Source of the DNA: Sphingomonas sp. Leaf34 | GTDB taxonomy: Bacteria > Pseudomonadota > Alphaproteobacteria > Sphingomonadales > Sphingomonadaceae | Direction: 5' to 3' | Assembly: GCF_001421805.1 (NCBI RefSeq) | Contig: NZ_LMLC01000003.1 | Coordinates: forward strand, 236-64,235 | Length of the DNA stretch: 64,000 bases | Shown: in pieces, positions 49,434 through 59,900 of the stretch | Numbering within the stretch: the stretch's first letter is position 1 | Layout of the letters: every line of letters starts with the position of its first letter | Made by a program: the position numbers and the translations under genes | Notes under the pieces: model-generated | Databases searched by the model: none | The model's input: only the letters and a program-made list of their open reading frames with translations | Told to the model about the DNA's origin: nothing

Positions 49434-50711
49434 ATGCACGACATACGCCTGATCCGCGACGATCCCGCCGCCTTCGACGCCGCCCTCGCCAAGCGCGGTT
49501 TCGCGCCGCAGTCCGCAGCCCTGGTCGCCCTCGACGAACAGCGCCGCGCGACGATCGCGGAGTCGCAGACCGCGCAGACCCGCCGCAACGAGTTGTCGAA
49601 GGCAATCGGTCAGGCCAAGGCGCAGAAGGACGAGGCCAAGGCGCAGGCGCTGATGGCCGAGGTCGCGAGCCTGAAGGCGGCGCTGCCCGCGCTGGAAGCC
49701 GAAGAGGCCCGGCTGGGCGACGAGCTCGGCGAGCTGCTCGCCGCGATCCCCAACCTGCCCGCCGCCGACGTGCCGGAGGGCGGCGGCGAGGATGACAACG
49801 CGCTCGTCCACACGCGCGGTACGCCCACGACATTCGCCTTCACCGCCCGTGAACACGACGCGATCGGTCCGGCGATCGGCCTCGATTTCGAGACCGGCGC
49901 GGCGATGTCCGGCGCGCGCTTCACGCTGGTCCGCGGACCTGCCGCCAGGCTGCAACGCGCGCTCGGCCAGTTCATGCTCGATCATGTCGCCGAGGCGGGC
50001 TTCGAGCAAGTATCGCCGCCGCTGCTGGTCCGCGACGAAGCCGTATTCGGTACCGGCCAGTTGCCGAAATTCTCGGAGGATCTGTTCCGCACGACCGACG
50101 GCCGCTGGCTGATCCCGACCGCCGAGGTGAGCCTCACCAACATCGTCCGCGAGCAGATCCTGAGCGAGGGCGAACTGCCGCTACGCTTTACCGCGCTGAC
50201 GCCGTGCTTCCGCTCCGAGGCGGGCGCCGCGGGTCGCGACACGCGCGGCTATATTCGCCAGCATCAGTTCGACAAGGTCGAGATGGTCGCGATCGTCACC
50301 CCAGACATGTCGGAGGCCGAGCATGAGCGGATGACGGCGTGCGCGGAAGGCGTTCTCGACGCCTTGCAGCTGCCGTTCAGGCGGATGCTCCTATGCACCG
50401 GCGATATGGGGTTCACCGCCGCACGCACCTATGATCTCGAAGTCTGGCTGCCGGGCCAGGCGCGCTATCGCGAGATAAGCAGCGTCTCGACGTGCACCGA
50501 TTTCCAGGCGCGGCGGATGAACGCGCGCTATCGGCCCGAGGGCGAGAAGGGGACGCGGTTCGTCCACACGCTCAACGGCTCGGCGCTCGCAGTCGGTCGC
50601 ACGCTCGTCGCGGTACTGGAGAATTACCAGCAGGCGGACGGCGCGGTCGCCGTACCCGCCGTGCTCCAGCCGTATCTCGGCGGGCTGACCGTTCTGGAGC
50701 CCAAGCGCTGA
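49434..50711 (+). CDS. serS: Serine--tRNA ligase
   Basis: 425 aa from [18 protein letters not shown]; upstream in-frame codons are not family-like. The N-terminal antiparallel coiled coil that grips tRNA-Ser spans about 25-105. The class II core has motif 2 [28 protein letters not shown] and motif 3 [19 protein letters not shown]. It charges tRNA-Ser (and tRNA-Sec if present). The stop overlaps the surE start by one base (TGATG), forming an operon with surE and a LysM/M23 gene. Confidence 0.97.
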   Translation: MHDIRLIRDDPAAFDAALAKRGFAPQSAALVALDEQRRATIAESQTAQTRRNELSKAIGQAKAQKDEAKAQALMAEVASLKAALPALEAEEARLGDELGELLAAIPNLPAADVPEGGGEDDNALVHTRGTPTTFAFTAREHDAIGPAIGLDFETGAAMSGARFTLVRGPAARLQRALGQFMLDHVAEAGFEQVSPPLLVRDEAVFGTGQLPKFSEDLFRTTDGRWLIPTAEVSLTNIVREQILSEGELPLRFTALTPCFRSEAGAAGRDTRGYIRQHQFDKVEMVAIVTPDMSEAEHERMTACAEGVLDALQLPFRRMLLCTGDMGFTAARTYDLEVWLPGQARYREISSVSTCTDFQARRMNARYRPEGEKGTRFVHTLNGSALAVGRTLVAVLENYQQADGAVAVPAVLQPYLGGLTVLEPKR

Positions 50712-51475
50712 TGCGGATCCTGCTGACCAACGACGACGGCTATCATGCGCCCGGGCTGAAGGTGCTGGAGACAATCGCGCGGACCTTGTCCGACGATATC
50801 TGGATCGTCGCGCCCGCTGAGGAACAGTCGGGCGCGGGCCATTCGCTGACGCTGTCGCGGCCGATCCGTGTGCGCAGGCACGGCGAGCAGCGCTATGCGG
50901 TCGCGGGAACGCCGACCGATGCGGTGATGATGGCGCTCGCCAAGATCATGAAGGATGGGCCGCCTGACCTGATCCTGTCGGGCGTCAACCGCGGCGCGAA
51001 CCTGGCCGAGGACGTGACCTATTCGGGGACCGTCTCGGCAGCGATGGAGGGCGCGCTGGGCGGTATCCGGTCGATCGCGCTGAGCCAGATCTACAGTCGC
51101 GAGGGGATGGGCGACAGCGTACCGTTCGAAGCCGCCGCGGCGTGGGGCGAGCGCGTCCTGCGACCGTTGATCGATGCGCCGCTCGCACCGCGGACGCTGG
51201 TCAACGTCAACTTTCCTGCCAGCCGAGCGGACGCGGTGAAGGGCGTGCGCGTCGTCGGCCAGGGCCTGCGCGATTATGGCCGGCTGCAGATCGTCACCAA
51301 CACAGATCCGCGCGGCTACGAGTATCACTGGTTCGCGCTTGGCCGGACCGTCGAGACACCCGCGCACGCGACCGATCTCGAAGCGACCACGGACGGGTAC
51401 GTTTCGGTCACGCCGCTGCATCTCGACCTGACGCATGTCGAGTCGCTGGACATGCTCGCACAGGCCTATCGGTGA
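50711..51475 (+). CDS. surE: 5'/3'-nucleotidase SurE
   Basis: 254 aa. [16 protein letters not shown] carries the metal-binding Asp pair; SGAGHSLTLS, AGTPTDAVMMAL, and SGVNRGANLAEDVTYSGTVSAAMEG complete the active site. SurE is a divalent-metal-dependent phosphatase acting on nucleoside monophosphates and short polyphosphates. It overlaps serS and the next gene by one base on each side. The pcm gene (isoaspartyl methyltransferase) often found after surE is absent. Confidence 0.96.
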   Translation: MRILLTNDDGYHAPGLKVLETIARTLSDDIWIVAPAEEQSGAGHSLTLSRPIRVRRHGEQRYAVAGTPTDAVMMALAKIMKDGPPDLILSGVNRGANLAEDVTYSGTVSAAMEGALGGIRSIALSQIYSREGMGDSVPFEAAAAWGERVLRPLIDAPLAPRTLVNVNFPASRADAVKGVRVVGQGLRDYGRLQIVTNTDPRGYEYHWFALGRTVETPAHATDLEATTDGYVSVTPLHLDLTHVESLDMLAQAYR

Positions 51476-52653
51476 TGCGGCGTGCGGGTGTTCTGGCGTC
51501 GCTGGCGACGCTCGCGCTGACCGCATGCATTCCTAAGGTCGATCGCCCTGCGGGCTACGGCACCCCGCCGCAGCGCCCGTACCGCGAATCCGCGCCCCGC
51601 CGCGACGATCCGCCCCGCGCGCGGGACGATGTCCCGCGCGATGACAGGGCCCGCGACGACAGGGCCCGCGACGACAGGCCTCGCGATGACAGGCCGCCGC
51701 AGGACATTCCCGGACGCGATACCGGTGAGGTCACCACCCTGCCCGCTCCGCGCCCCGCCTGGGAGGCGCGGCCGGTCAGTGCGGATGCGAAGACTACTCC
51801 CGACGCCATTTACGTCGTCCGGCCCGGCGATACGCTGGGCCACGTGGTCGATCGCAGCGGTGCGAGCCTTGAGGCGATCGCACGCGCTAACGACCTCCAA
51901 TCGCCCTATTCGATCCGTGCCGGCCAGCGTTTGCAGATCCCCGGCGGTCGCTATCACCAGGTGCGGCGCGGCGAGACCGGCATCGCGATCGCCCGCGCTT
52001 ATGGTGTCGAATGGTCGCGGATCGTCGCCGCCAATGCGCTCGTCGAACCATATGTGCTCCGCGCCGACCAGCGCATCCAAATCCCGGGCGGGGTGAGCGG
52101 CGGCGCGGCAAGCGCCTCCGAGCGCGCGCGGGCGTTCACGCTCGACATCGACGACATCTTGACGGGCGGCGAACCCGCCCTCGCCAGCAACCAGGCGCCG
52201 GCAAGACCCATCGCGACGCCGCGCCGGGTGCTGCCCTCCAACGCCGTCGTCACCGCGCCCGCGCGTCTCGCCAGCGGCGGATTCCTGTGGCCGGTCGACG
52301 GCAAGGTCGTGAAGCGCTTCGGGCACGGCGCAAGCGGCGAGCGCAACGATGGGATCAAGATCGCGGTACCGATCTCGACGCCGATCCATGCCGCGGCAGA
52401 CGGCGTGGTCGCCTATGTCGGCGACGGCATCGCCGCGCTCGGCGGGCTGGTGATCATCAAGCATGGCGGCGGCTGGACGAGCGTGTACGGACACGCGTCG
52501 AAGCTGCTGGTGCAACGCGGCCAGAGCGTCAAGCGCGGCCAGACGATCGCGCTGTCGGGCGACACCGGGTTTGCGGACCGGCCGGAGCTGCACTTCGAAC
52601 TGCGCAAGGGGCGGACGCCGGTGGATCCCTCGTCGCAACTGCCGCGGAGCTAA
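51475..52653 (+). CDS. LysM/M23 peptidoglycan-binding lipoprotein (NlpD-like)
   Basis: 392 aa. A lipoprotein signal (ASLATLALTACIPK, lipid Cys about 18) is followed by a charged linker with four RDDRA/P-type units, two LysM domains (about 112-155, YVVRPGDTLGHVVDRSG; and 158-205, YHQVRRGETGIAIARAYG), and a C-terminal M23 peptidase fold (FLWPVDGKVVKRFG, NDGIKIAVPISTPIHAAADGVVAYVG, LHFELRKG). The first HxxxD zinc motif reads NDGIKI, so the His is missing, as in non-catalytic LytM activators such as NlpD/EnvC. It probably activates an amidase at the division septum. The ATG overlaps the surE stop. Confidence 0.9.
   Translation: MRRAGVLASLATLALTACIPKVDRPAGYGTPPQRPYRESAPRRDDPPRARDDVPRDDRARDDRARDDRPRDDRPPQDIPGRDTGEVTTLPAPRPAWEARPVSADAKTTPDAIYVVRPGDTLGHVVDRSGASLEAIARANDLQSPYSIRAGQRLQIPGGRYHQVRRGETGIAIARAYGVEWSRIVAANALVEPYVLRADQRIQIPGGVSGGAASASERARAFTLDIDDILTGGEPALASNQAPARPIATPRRVLPSNAVVTAPARLASGGFLWPVDGKVVKRFGHGASGERNDGIKIAVPISTPIHAAADGVVAYVGDGIAALGGLVIIKHGGGWTSVYGHASKLLVQRGQSVKRGQTIALSGDTGFADRPELHFELRKGRTPVDPSSQLPRS
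51637..51696 (+). repeat. Four tandem 15-base repeats in the LysM/M23 gene
   Basis: Units at 51637, 51652, 51667 and 51682 follow CGCGAYGACAGGSCY with one to three differences. Each encodes five residues of RDDRA/P type, so gain or loss of a unit keeps the frame and only changes linker length. Confidence 0.85.
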
Positions 52654-52658
52654 GATTG

Positions 52659-52708
52659 TTCTCCCGCGAAGGCGGGAGCCTAGACTGGGTCCCCGCCTTC
52701 GCGGGGAA
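52659..52708. repeat. Paired inverted repeat between the LysM/M23 gene and tyrS
   Basis: CTCCCGCGAAGGCGGGAG (arm 1, 52661-52678) is followed 11 bases later by CCCCGCCTTCGCGGGG (arm 2, 52691-52706), inverted, both with CCTAGA/TGGGT-type tails. A compact member of the same repeat architecture. Confidence 0.75.
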
Positions 52709-52763
52709 ACAAGTTTCGCGGACGACGTTTTCCTAATCGACCTTTTGTCCTAAGCGCGCATTC

Positions 52764-54002
52764 ATGACCTACCAGTCCGACCTGCTCACCACGCTGACCT
52801 CGCGCGGCTATGTCCACCAGATGACCGACGCCGCCGCGCTCGACGCGCTTGCGGGCAAGCAGGTCGTGCCCGGCTATATCGGCTTCGATCCGACCGCACC
52901 GTCGCTCCACGTCGGCAGCCTCGTCCAGATCATGCTGCTGCGCCGGTTGCAGCAGACCGGGCACAAGCCGATCGTCCTGATGGGCGGCGGCACCGGCAAG
53001 ATCGGCGATCCGAGCTTCAAGGACGAAGCGCGCAAGCTGCTCGGCGAGGACGGCATCAAGGCCAATGTCGCCTCGATCCGCCGCATCTTCGAGAGGTTCC
53101 TGACCTTCGCGCCTGAAGGTGAAGCGGGCGGCCCGACCGACGCGGTCATGCTCGACAACGCCGAGTGGCTCGACGCGCTCGAATATATCCCGTTCCTGCG
53201 CGACGTCGGCCAGCATTTCTCGGTCAACCGGATGCTCGCGTTCGACTCGGTCAAGCTACGCCTCGACCGCGAACAGTCGCTGAGCTTCCTCGAATTCAAC
53301 TACATGATCCTCCAGGCGTATGATTTCCTCGAGCTGTCGCGCCGCGCGGGCTGCCGCTTGCAGATGGGCGGATCGGATCAATGGGGCAACATCGTCAACG
53401 GCATCGAGCTAGCGCGGCGGATGGATTCGACCGAGGTGTACGGCGTCACCACGCCGCTGATTACGACCGCGGACGGCGGCAAGATGGGCAAGACCATGTC
53501 GGGTGCGGTCTGGCTGCACGAGGATCAGCTGCCAACCTTCGACTATTGGCAATTCTGGCGCAACACCGACGACCGCGACGTCGGCCGTTTCCTCCGGCTG
53601 TTCACCGACCTGCCGCTCGACGAGATCGCGCGTCTCGAGGCACTGCCGGGTGCGGAGATCAACGCGGCCAAGATCGTGCTCGCCAACGAAGCGACCGCGA
53701 TGTGCCGCGGGCGAGCCGCCGCCGAACAGGCGGCCGAGACCGCCCGCAAGACGTTCGAGGAGGGCGCTTCCGGCGATGCGCTTCCGAGTTTAGCCGTGAC
53801 GGGCGGCACGGTCGGGGTCGTCGAGGCGCTGGTCGCGCTTGGTTTCGTCGCGTCGAATGGCGAGGCGCGTCGGAAGATCGGCGAGGGCGCGGTCCGGGTC
53901 GACGGCGAGGCCGTGCGCGATGCCGCGCTCGTGATCGCGGTGTCCAATCCCGTCCGGCTGAGCCTCGGGAAAAAACGACATGCGATGCTAACGCCCTCGT
54001 AA
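52764..54002 (+). CDS. tyrS: Tyrosine--tRNA ligase
   Basis: 412 aa, bacterial TyrRS. Class I signature as [15 protein letters not shown] (HVGS for HIGH), tyrosine-site GGSDQWGN, and KMGKT in place of KMSKS. The C-terminal S4 RNA-binding domain starts near residue 345 ([30 protein letters not shown]). It attaches tyrosine to tRNA-Tyr. Single gene after a paired repeat, followed 84 bases later by a PilZ gene. Confidence 0.97.
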   Translation: MTYQSDLLTTLTSRGYVHQMTDAAALDALAGKQVVPGYIGFDPTAPSLHVGSLVQIMLLRRLQQTGHKPIVLMGGGTGKIGDPSFKDEARKLLGEDGIKANVASIRRIFERFLTFAPEGEAGGPTDAVMLDNAEWLDALEYIPFLRDVGQHFSVNRMLAFDSVKLRLDREQSLSFLEFNYMILQAYDFLELSRRAGCRLQMGGSDQWGNIVNGIELARRMDSTEVYGVTTPLITTADGGKMGKTMSGAVWLHEDQLPTFDYWQFWRNTDDRDVGRFLRLFTDLPLDEIARLEALPGAEINAAKIVLANEATAMCRGRAAAEQAAETARKTFEEGASGDALPSLAVTGGTVGVVEALVALGFVASNGEARRKIGEGAVRVDGEAVRDAALVIAVSNPVRLSLGKKRHAMLTPS

Positions 54003-54085
54003 TAGACGCATTCTCGTTACGAAGAATTCGGCGTTAAGTATCCCTGTTCGTATCCGGTTCACGCCGCCTGGCCTACATCTGGCCG

Positions 54086-54427
54086 ATGTTCACGACCGGG
54101 GAACGATCGATGCCGAGCTTCGCCATGGCCGTCCGGGATGCACGCGGCACGCCCCGCGACGAGGTGATGCACCGGACGCGCGCGACCGACGCGACGGGGC
54201 GAAGCACCAAGCTGGTGATCGTCAACATCTCGGCGAACGGGTTGATGGCACGCTGCGAGAGTGATCCGGCGGCGGGCGACAGGCTATCTGTCCAACTGCC
54301 CATCCTCGGCGATGTCGAGGCGGTCGTGCGCTGGTCGCTCGGCGGGCGGATCGGCTGCGAGCTCGAACGGACGATCCCCCTCGCCGACTATTACGGGATG
54401 CTGTCGGTGATGATCCGGCACATCTGA
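54086..54427 (+). CDS. PilZ domain protein
   Basis: 113 aa; a second ATG at 54110 (MPSFAMAVRD) is a possible start. PilZ features: DEVMHRTRATDATGRSTKLVIVNISANGLMARCE with the NxSxxG motif (NISANG), and VRWSLGGRIGCELE. The basic half (HRTRATD) is only weakly like RxxxR. It may bind c-di-GMP. It converges on recG with 4 bases between them. Confidence 0.8.
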   Translation: MFTTGERSMPSFAMAVRDARGTPRDEVMHRTRATDATGRSTKLVIVNISANGLMARCESDPAAGDRLSVQLPILGDVEAVVRWSLGGRIGCELERTIPLADYYGMLSVMIRHI

Positions 54428-54431
54428 CGCT

Positions 54432-56483
54432 TCAGCCGGACCGGAGCAACGCGACACCGGCATCGCGATCGAACAGGTAGAGCGCGGTGCGCGCCGCCTG
54501 ACCGCGTGGCCCCTCCAGCCCGCCGTCGCGATCGATCAGCAGCCGTGCATCGTCGTGCGCGCATTGCAGCAGGTCGGCCATCATGTCGGGCGTCGCGAGC
54601 CGGAACGCCATCTCGCCCGATTGCTTCGTACCGAGCAGTTCGCCCGCGCCGCGCAACCGCAGATCCTCCTCGGCGATCCGGAACCCGTCATTCGTTTCGC
54701 GCATCAATGCGAGGCGTGCGCGTGACGTCTCGCTGAGCGACGATCCGCGCATCAACAGGCAGATTGACCGGCCGGTGCCGCGCCCGACGCGGCCACGTAA
54801 CTGGTGCAACTGCGCGAGCCCAAAGCGGTCCGCATGCTCGATCACGATCAACGTCGCATTGGGGACATCGACGCCGACCTCGATCACCGTCGTCGCGACC
54901 AGAACGGCGGTGCGCGCGGCGGAGAATTCGGCCATCACCGCGTCCTTCTCGACGGGCTTCATCCGGCCATGGACCAGCGCCACCTTGTCGCCGAACCGCG
55001 CGCGCAGCGTTTCCGCGCGCATCTCGGCGGCGGCAAGATCGCTCTTCTCGCTCTCCTCGACCAGCGGGCAGACCCAGTATGCCTGCCCCCCGTCCGCCAG
55101 ATGCCGGCTTAGCGCGTTGACCACGTCGTCGAGCCGGTCCTCCGATATCACGCGCGTCTCGATCGGCTGGCGGCCCGGCGGCATCTCGTCGAGGCGACTG
55201 ACGTCCATCTCGCCGTACTGCGCGAGCGTCAGCGTGCGCGGGATCGGCGTCGCGGTCATCGCCAGCAGATGCGGCGGCGCGATCCCCTTGGCCTGAAGCG
55301 TCATCCGCTGCGCGACACCGAACCGGTGCTGCTCGTCGACCACGACCAGCGCGAGGTCCTTATAGGCCACCGCATCCTGGAAGATCGCGTGCGTGCCGAC
55401 GAGAATATCGATCTCGCCGCTCGCCAGCGCCATCAGAGTCGCCTCGCGCACGCGGCCCTTGTCGCGTCCGGTGAGCACGCCGACCTCGATCGGCAGCCCG
55501 GCGAGCGTCTTTCGCAGCGTCTCGTAATGCTGGCGCGCGAGGATCTCGGTCGGCGCGAGCATCGCCGCCTGCGCGCCCGCCTCGACCGCGATCAGCATCG
55601 CCATCGCCGCGACCAGCGTCTTGCCCGAGCCGACATCGCCCTGCAGCAGCCGCAGCATCGGCGCGGTCTGCGCTAGGTCGCCCTCGATCTCGCCGACCGT
55701 CCGCGATTGCGCGCCGGTCAGCGTGTAGGGCAGCTTAAGCATGTTCCGCAGCCGTCCGTCGCCGTGCAGCGCCCGCCCCCGCCGCTTGCGCGTGTCGGCG
55801 CGGACGAGCGTCATCGCGAGCTGGTTGGCGAACACCTCGTCATAGGCCAGTCGCTCGCGTGCCTTCGCGTCCGACGGGTCGGCATGGATCCGCGCGAGCG
55901 ATTCGTGCCAGCCGGGCCATTCGCGTTTCGCCTTCAGTCCCGGCTCGATCCATTCGGCGAGGTCGGGCGCACGCGCGACCGCCTGAGTCGTCAGCGCCGC
56001 CAGCCGCCGCGAGGTGAGCCCCTCCGACAGCGGATAGATCGGCTCGCGCTCGCGCAACTCCTCGTCCTGCTCGACGATGTCGGGATGGACGATCTGAAGT
56101 TCCTGGCCGTACTCATCGAGCCGCCCCGACACGCGCTTGGCCTCGCCGATCGGCAGCAGCTTCTTCGCCCAGCCCGAGCTGCCGCCGAAGAAGACGAGGC
56201 TGACATAGTTGCCATGCTCGTCGGTCGCCTGCACGCGTGTCGGGCCTCGGCCCGCGCTCACGCGGTGCTCGCGCGCGGTCAGCGTGATCACGATGATCCG
56301 CCCGGCGTCGCTCGCCATCAGCTCGGTGCGGGGTAGCCGATCGACATAGCCGGTGGGCAGATGGAAGGCGACGTCGACGACGCGCGCGAGCCCCAGCCGG
56401 TCGAGCGGCTTGGCGAGCGCAGGCCCCACCCCTTTCAGGACGAGGGTTTCGGCGAACAGCGGATTGAGGATTTCGGGTCGCAT
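54432..56483 (-). CDS. recG: ATP-dependent DNA helicase RecG
   Basis: 683 aa. An N-terminal wedge/OB-fold domain (about 50-150) is followed by the superfamily 2 helicase core: Walker A GDVGSGKT, DEQH box VDEQHRFG, motif III TATPIPRT, motif V/VI VGVDVPNATLIVIEHADRFGLAQLHQLRGRVGRGTG (shared with Mfd), and a TRG-like C terminus. RecG rewinds stalled replication forks and branch-migrates Holliday junctions. It is divergent from sdhE by 72 bases. Confidence 0.97.
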   Translation of the reverse strand: MRPEILNPLFAETLVLKGVGPALAKPLDRLGLARVVDVAFHLPTGYVDRLPRTELMASDAGRIIVITLTAREHRVSAGRGPTRVQATDEHGNYVSLVFFGGSSGWAKKLLPIGEAKRVSGRLDEYGQELQIVHPDIVEQDEELREREPIYPLSEGLTSRRLAALTTQAVARAPDLAEWIEPGLKAKREWPGWHESLARIHADPSDAKARERLAYDEVFANQLAMTLVRADTRKRRGRALHGDGRLRNMLKLPYTLTGAQSRTVGEIEGDLAQTAPMLRLLQGDVGSGKTLVAAMAMLIAVEAGAQAAMLAPTEILARQHYETLRKTLAGLPIEVGVLTGRDKGRVREATLMALASGEIDILVGTHAIFQDAVAYKDLALVVVDEQHRFGVAQRMTLQAKGIAPPHLLAMTATPIPRTLTLAQYGEMDVSRLDEMPPGRQPIETRVISEDRLDDVVNALSRHLADGGQAYWVCPLVEESEKSDLAAAEMRAETLRARFGDKVALVHGRMKPVEKDAVMAEFSAARTAVLVATTVIEVGVDVPNATLIVIEHADRFGLAQLHQLRGRVGRGTGRSICLLMRGSSLSETSRARLALMRETNDGFRIAEEDLRLRGAGELLGTKQSGEMAFRLATPDMMADLLQCAHDDARLLIDRDGGLEGPRGQAARTALYLFDRDAGVALLRSG

Positions 56484-56555
56484 GACTATCTGCTCCCTAT
56501 AGCCCAGCCGACGCCCGCCGCCAGCGGTCGCCGGTCAATCGGCGTTGGAGATATC

Positions 56556-56822
56556 ATGGACCACGAAACCCGCCTCAAGCGCCTCGGCTTCCGCAGCTCG
56601 CACCGCGGCACGCGCGAAGCCGACATGATGATCGGCGGCTTCTTCGAAACCTATGGCCAGACCTGGACGCCCGAGCAGCTCGACTGGTTCGAGGCGCTGC
56701 TGGAGGAGCAGGACGTCGACATCATGGGCTGGGCGATCGGCTCGATTCCGTGCCCACCCGAATGGAACGGCCCGATGATGCAGGCGATGCGCGACATCAA
56801 TTACGTCACGGTCGTGAAGTAA
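56556..56822 (+). CDS. sdhE: FAD assembly factor SdhE (succinate dehydrogenase flavinylation)
   Basis: 88 aa, typical size. The family motif RGxxE appears as HRGTREADMM, and the rest is a small five-helix protein (WTPEQLDWFEALLEEQDVDIMGWAIG). SdhE promotes covalent FAD attachment to succinate dehydrogenase. The start was chosen at MDHETRLKRLGF; the frame extends upstream without family sequence. The position between recG and mfd is conserved in alphaproteobacteria. Confidence 0.93.
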   Translation: MDHETRLKRLGFRSSHRGTREADMMIGGFFETYGQTWTPEQLDWFEALLEEQDVDIMGWAIGSIPCPPEWNGPMMQAMRDINYVTVVK

Positions 56823-56833
56823 CGCCGCGTAGC

Positions 56834-56939
56834 ACCTCCCCGGCGAAGGCCGGGGCCCAAATGGTGGGCGATCGTAATTGACCGCAGTCCGCCGTTACGA
56901 CCACCTCTCCAATTGGACCCCGGCCTTCGCCGGGGAGGT
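56834..56939. repeat. Paired inverted repeat between sdhE and mfd
   Basis: Arm 1 (56834-56861, CACCTCCCCGGCGAAGGCCGGGGCCC) returns inverted at about 56903-56939 (TTGGACCCCGGCCTTCGCCGGGGAGG). The core is the same as at 29855-29962. The last bases, GGGGAGG, lie 4 bases before the mfd ATG, so the repeat supplies its ribosome binding site. Confidence 0.82.
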
Positions 56940-56942
56940 AAT

Positions 56943-59900
56943 ATGCCAGATCTGAACAGTATTCTCTCCGCGACGACCCCGCTGACGCTGTCGGGCGTGC
57001 CGTCGGGGTTCCAGCCGTCGCTGCTCGCCGATCTCGCGCGCGCCGCGAAGACGCGCGCGGTGTTCATCGCGCCCGACGATGCGGCGATGCGCGCGATCGC
57101 TTCGACCGCGGCGTTCTTCGCGCCCGATCTCGAGGTGCTGAGCTTCCCCGCCTGGGATTGCCTCCCCTATGACCGCGCCTCGCCCACGCTCCGCGTCATG
57201 GCCGAGCGTGTCGCCGCGCTGCAACGCCTGCAAGGCAAACCCAAGGGCCCGCAGCTCCTCCTCACCACCGCGAACGCCGCGACGCAGCGCGTCCTCACCC
57301 CGTTCCGCATCCGCCAGCTCGTCGCGCGGCTCGCGCCCGGCGAGCGGATCGGTCGCGACAAGCTCGCCACGCTGCTCCAGGCGAACGGCTATGTCCGCAC
57401 CGACACCGTCCACGACCAGGGCGAATATGCGGTGCGCGGCGGGATCGTCGATCTCTATCCGTCGGGCGAGGACCACGCGCTGCGTCTCGATTTCTTCGGC
57501 GACGAGATCGAAAGCGTCCGCACCTTCGATGCCGCCGATCAGCGCACCACCGGCCGGATCGACGGCTTCGTCCTGCTCCCCGCCTCCGAAGCGCTGCTCG
57601 ACGAGGACTCGATCAAGCGCTTCCGCACGCGGTACCGCGACGCGTTCGGCGCGACCGCGACGGGCGATCCGATGTACCAGGCGATCTCCGAAGGCCGGCG
57701 GATCGCGGGCATGGAGCATTGGCTGCCGCTGTTCGAAGAGAAGATGGCGACGCTGTTCGACCATCTCGGCTCGGATGACGTGCTGGTCCGTGACAGCGGC
57801 ATCGCGGCGGCGGCGGAGAGCCGGTTCGAGGCGATCACCGACTATTATGCGAACCGCCGCCGTGCGGAGGCCGCGCAACCCGGCAGCTATCGCCCGCTCG
57901 CGGCGAAATCGCTCTATCTCGACGAACAGGAATGGTCGGGCGCGCTCGAGGGGTTCGCCGCACATATCGCCACGCCGTTCCACGAGCCGGAAAGCGCGAC
58001 CGTGCTCGACTTCGCGGTCGACGGCCCGCGCGACTTCGGCCCCGAGCGCGCCGCACAGGCGAACATCTACGAAGCCGTCGCCGACCATGTCGAGAAGCTC
58101 CGAAAGCAGGGCCGCAAGCCGATCCTCGCCAGCTACTCGATCGGCGCGCGCGAACGTCTGGGCAGCCTGCTCGCCGACCACGGACTGAAGGGCGGCAAGC
58201 ACGCCGAGACCTGGCAGGAGGCGCTCGGCGTCGCCGACACCGCCAAGAGCTTCGGCGTCGCACTGATCGTCCTGCCGCTCGATCACGGCTTCACTGCGCC
58301 GGGCGTCGCCGTCCTCACCGAGCAGGACATGCTCGGCGACCGGCTGGTCCACCGCAAGAAGCGCAAGAAGTCCGCCGACGCGTTCCTCGCCGAACTCGCC
58401 ACGCTGACGCCCGGAGATCTGGTCGTCCATACCGAACACGGCATCGGCCGCTACGAGGGGCTCACCTCGATCCCCGTCGGCCAGAGCCCGCACGACTGTG
58501 TCGCGCTGAGCTATGCCGGCGGCGACAAGCTCTACGTGCCCGTCGAGAATATCGACGTCCTGTCGCGCTACGGCTCGTCGGAAGAGGGCGCATCGCTCGA
58601 CAAGCTCGGCGGTGAAGGCTGGCAGCGTCGCAAGTCGAAGATGAAGGAGCGGATCCGCGAGATCGCGGGCGAGCTCATCGCGACCGCCGCCGAACGCGCG
58701 CTGCACCCCGGCGACGTGCTCGAACCCGATTCGAGCGGCTACCCCAGCTTCGTCGATCGCTTCCCCTATGAGGAAACCGAGGATCAGGACCGCGCGATCG
58801 AGGAGGTTCTCGCCGATCTGTCCGCGGGCAAGCCGATGGACCGGCTCGTCGTCGGCGATGTCGGCTTCGGCAAGACCGAGGTCGCGCTGCGCGCCGCGTT
58901 CGTCGCGGCGATGGGCGGCAAGCAGGTCGCGATCGTCTGCCCGACGACGCTGCTCGCGCGCCAGCACTACAACAACTTCGTCAGCCGCTTCGAAGGCTTC
59001 CCGATGAACATGGGCCGCCTCTCGCGGCTCGTCACCGCGGGCGAGGCGAAGGCGACCAAGGAGGGGCTGGCGAACGGCACGATCGACGTCGTCATCGGCA
59101 CGCACGCGCTGCTCGCGAAGAACATCGACTTCAAGCGGCTCGGCCTCGTCGTCGTCGACGAGGAGCAGCGGTTCGGCGTCACGCACAAGGAGCGGCTGAA
59201 GGCGCTTCGGGCCGACGTCCACATGCTCACGCTGACCGCGACGCCGATCCCGCGCACGCTGCAGATGGCGATGTCGGGAATCCGCGAGCTGTCGGTGATC
59301 CAGACCCCGCCGGTCGATCGCCTCGCGGTACGGACCTACATCATGCCGTTCGACCCGGTCGTCCTGCGCGAGGCGCTGCTGCGCGAACATTATCGCGGCG
59401 GCCAGAGCTTCGTCGTGACCCCGCGCGTCGCCGACCTGCCCGAGATCGAGGAGTTCCTGCGCGAACAGGTGCCCGAGATCCGCTTCGTCGTCGCGCACGG
59501 CCAGATGTCGCCGACCGAGGTCGAGGAGCGCATGTCCGCCTTCTACGACAAGAAGTTCGAGGTGCTCGTCTCGACCACGATCATCGAGAGCGGGATCGAC
59601 ATCGCGTCCGCCAACACGATGATCGTCCACCGCGCCGACCGCTTCGGCCTCGCCCAGCTCTACCAGCTGCGCGGCCGCGTCGGCCGCTCGAAGACGCGCG
59701 CCTATGCCTATCTGGTGACGCCACCCGAGCGGCAGATGACGGTGACCGCCGAGAAGCGGCTGAAGGTGCTGTCCGATCTCGATTCGCTCGGCGCCGGGTT
59801 CCAGCTGGCGAGCCACGATCTCGACATCCGCGGGGCCGGCAACATGCTCGGCGACGAGCAGACCGGGCATATCAAGGAGGTCGGCTTCGAACTCTACCAG

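Noticed and set aside
51637..51696. Tandem repeats considered as a CRISPR-like array
   Set aside because: The units are 15 bases, contiguous, without spacers, and in frame within a gene.
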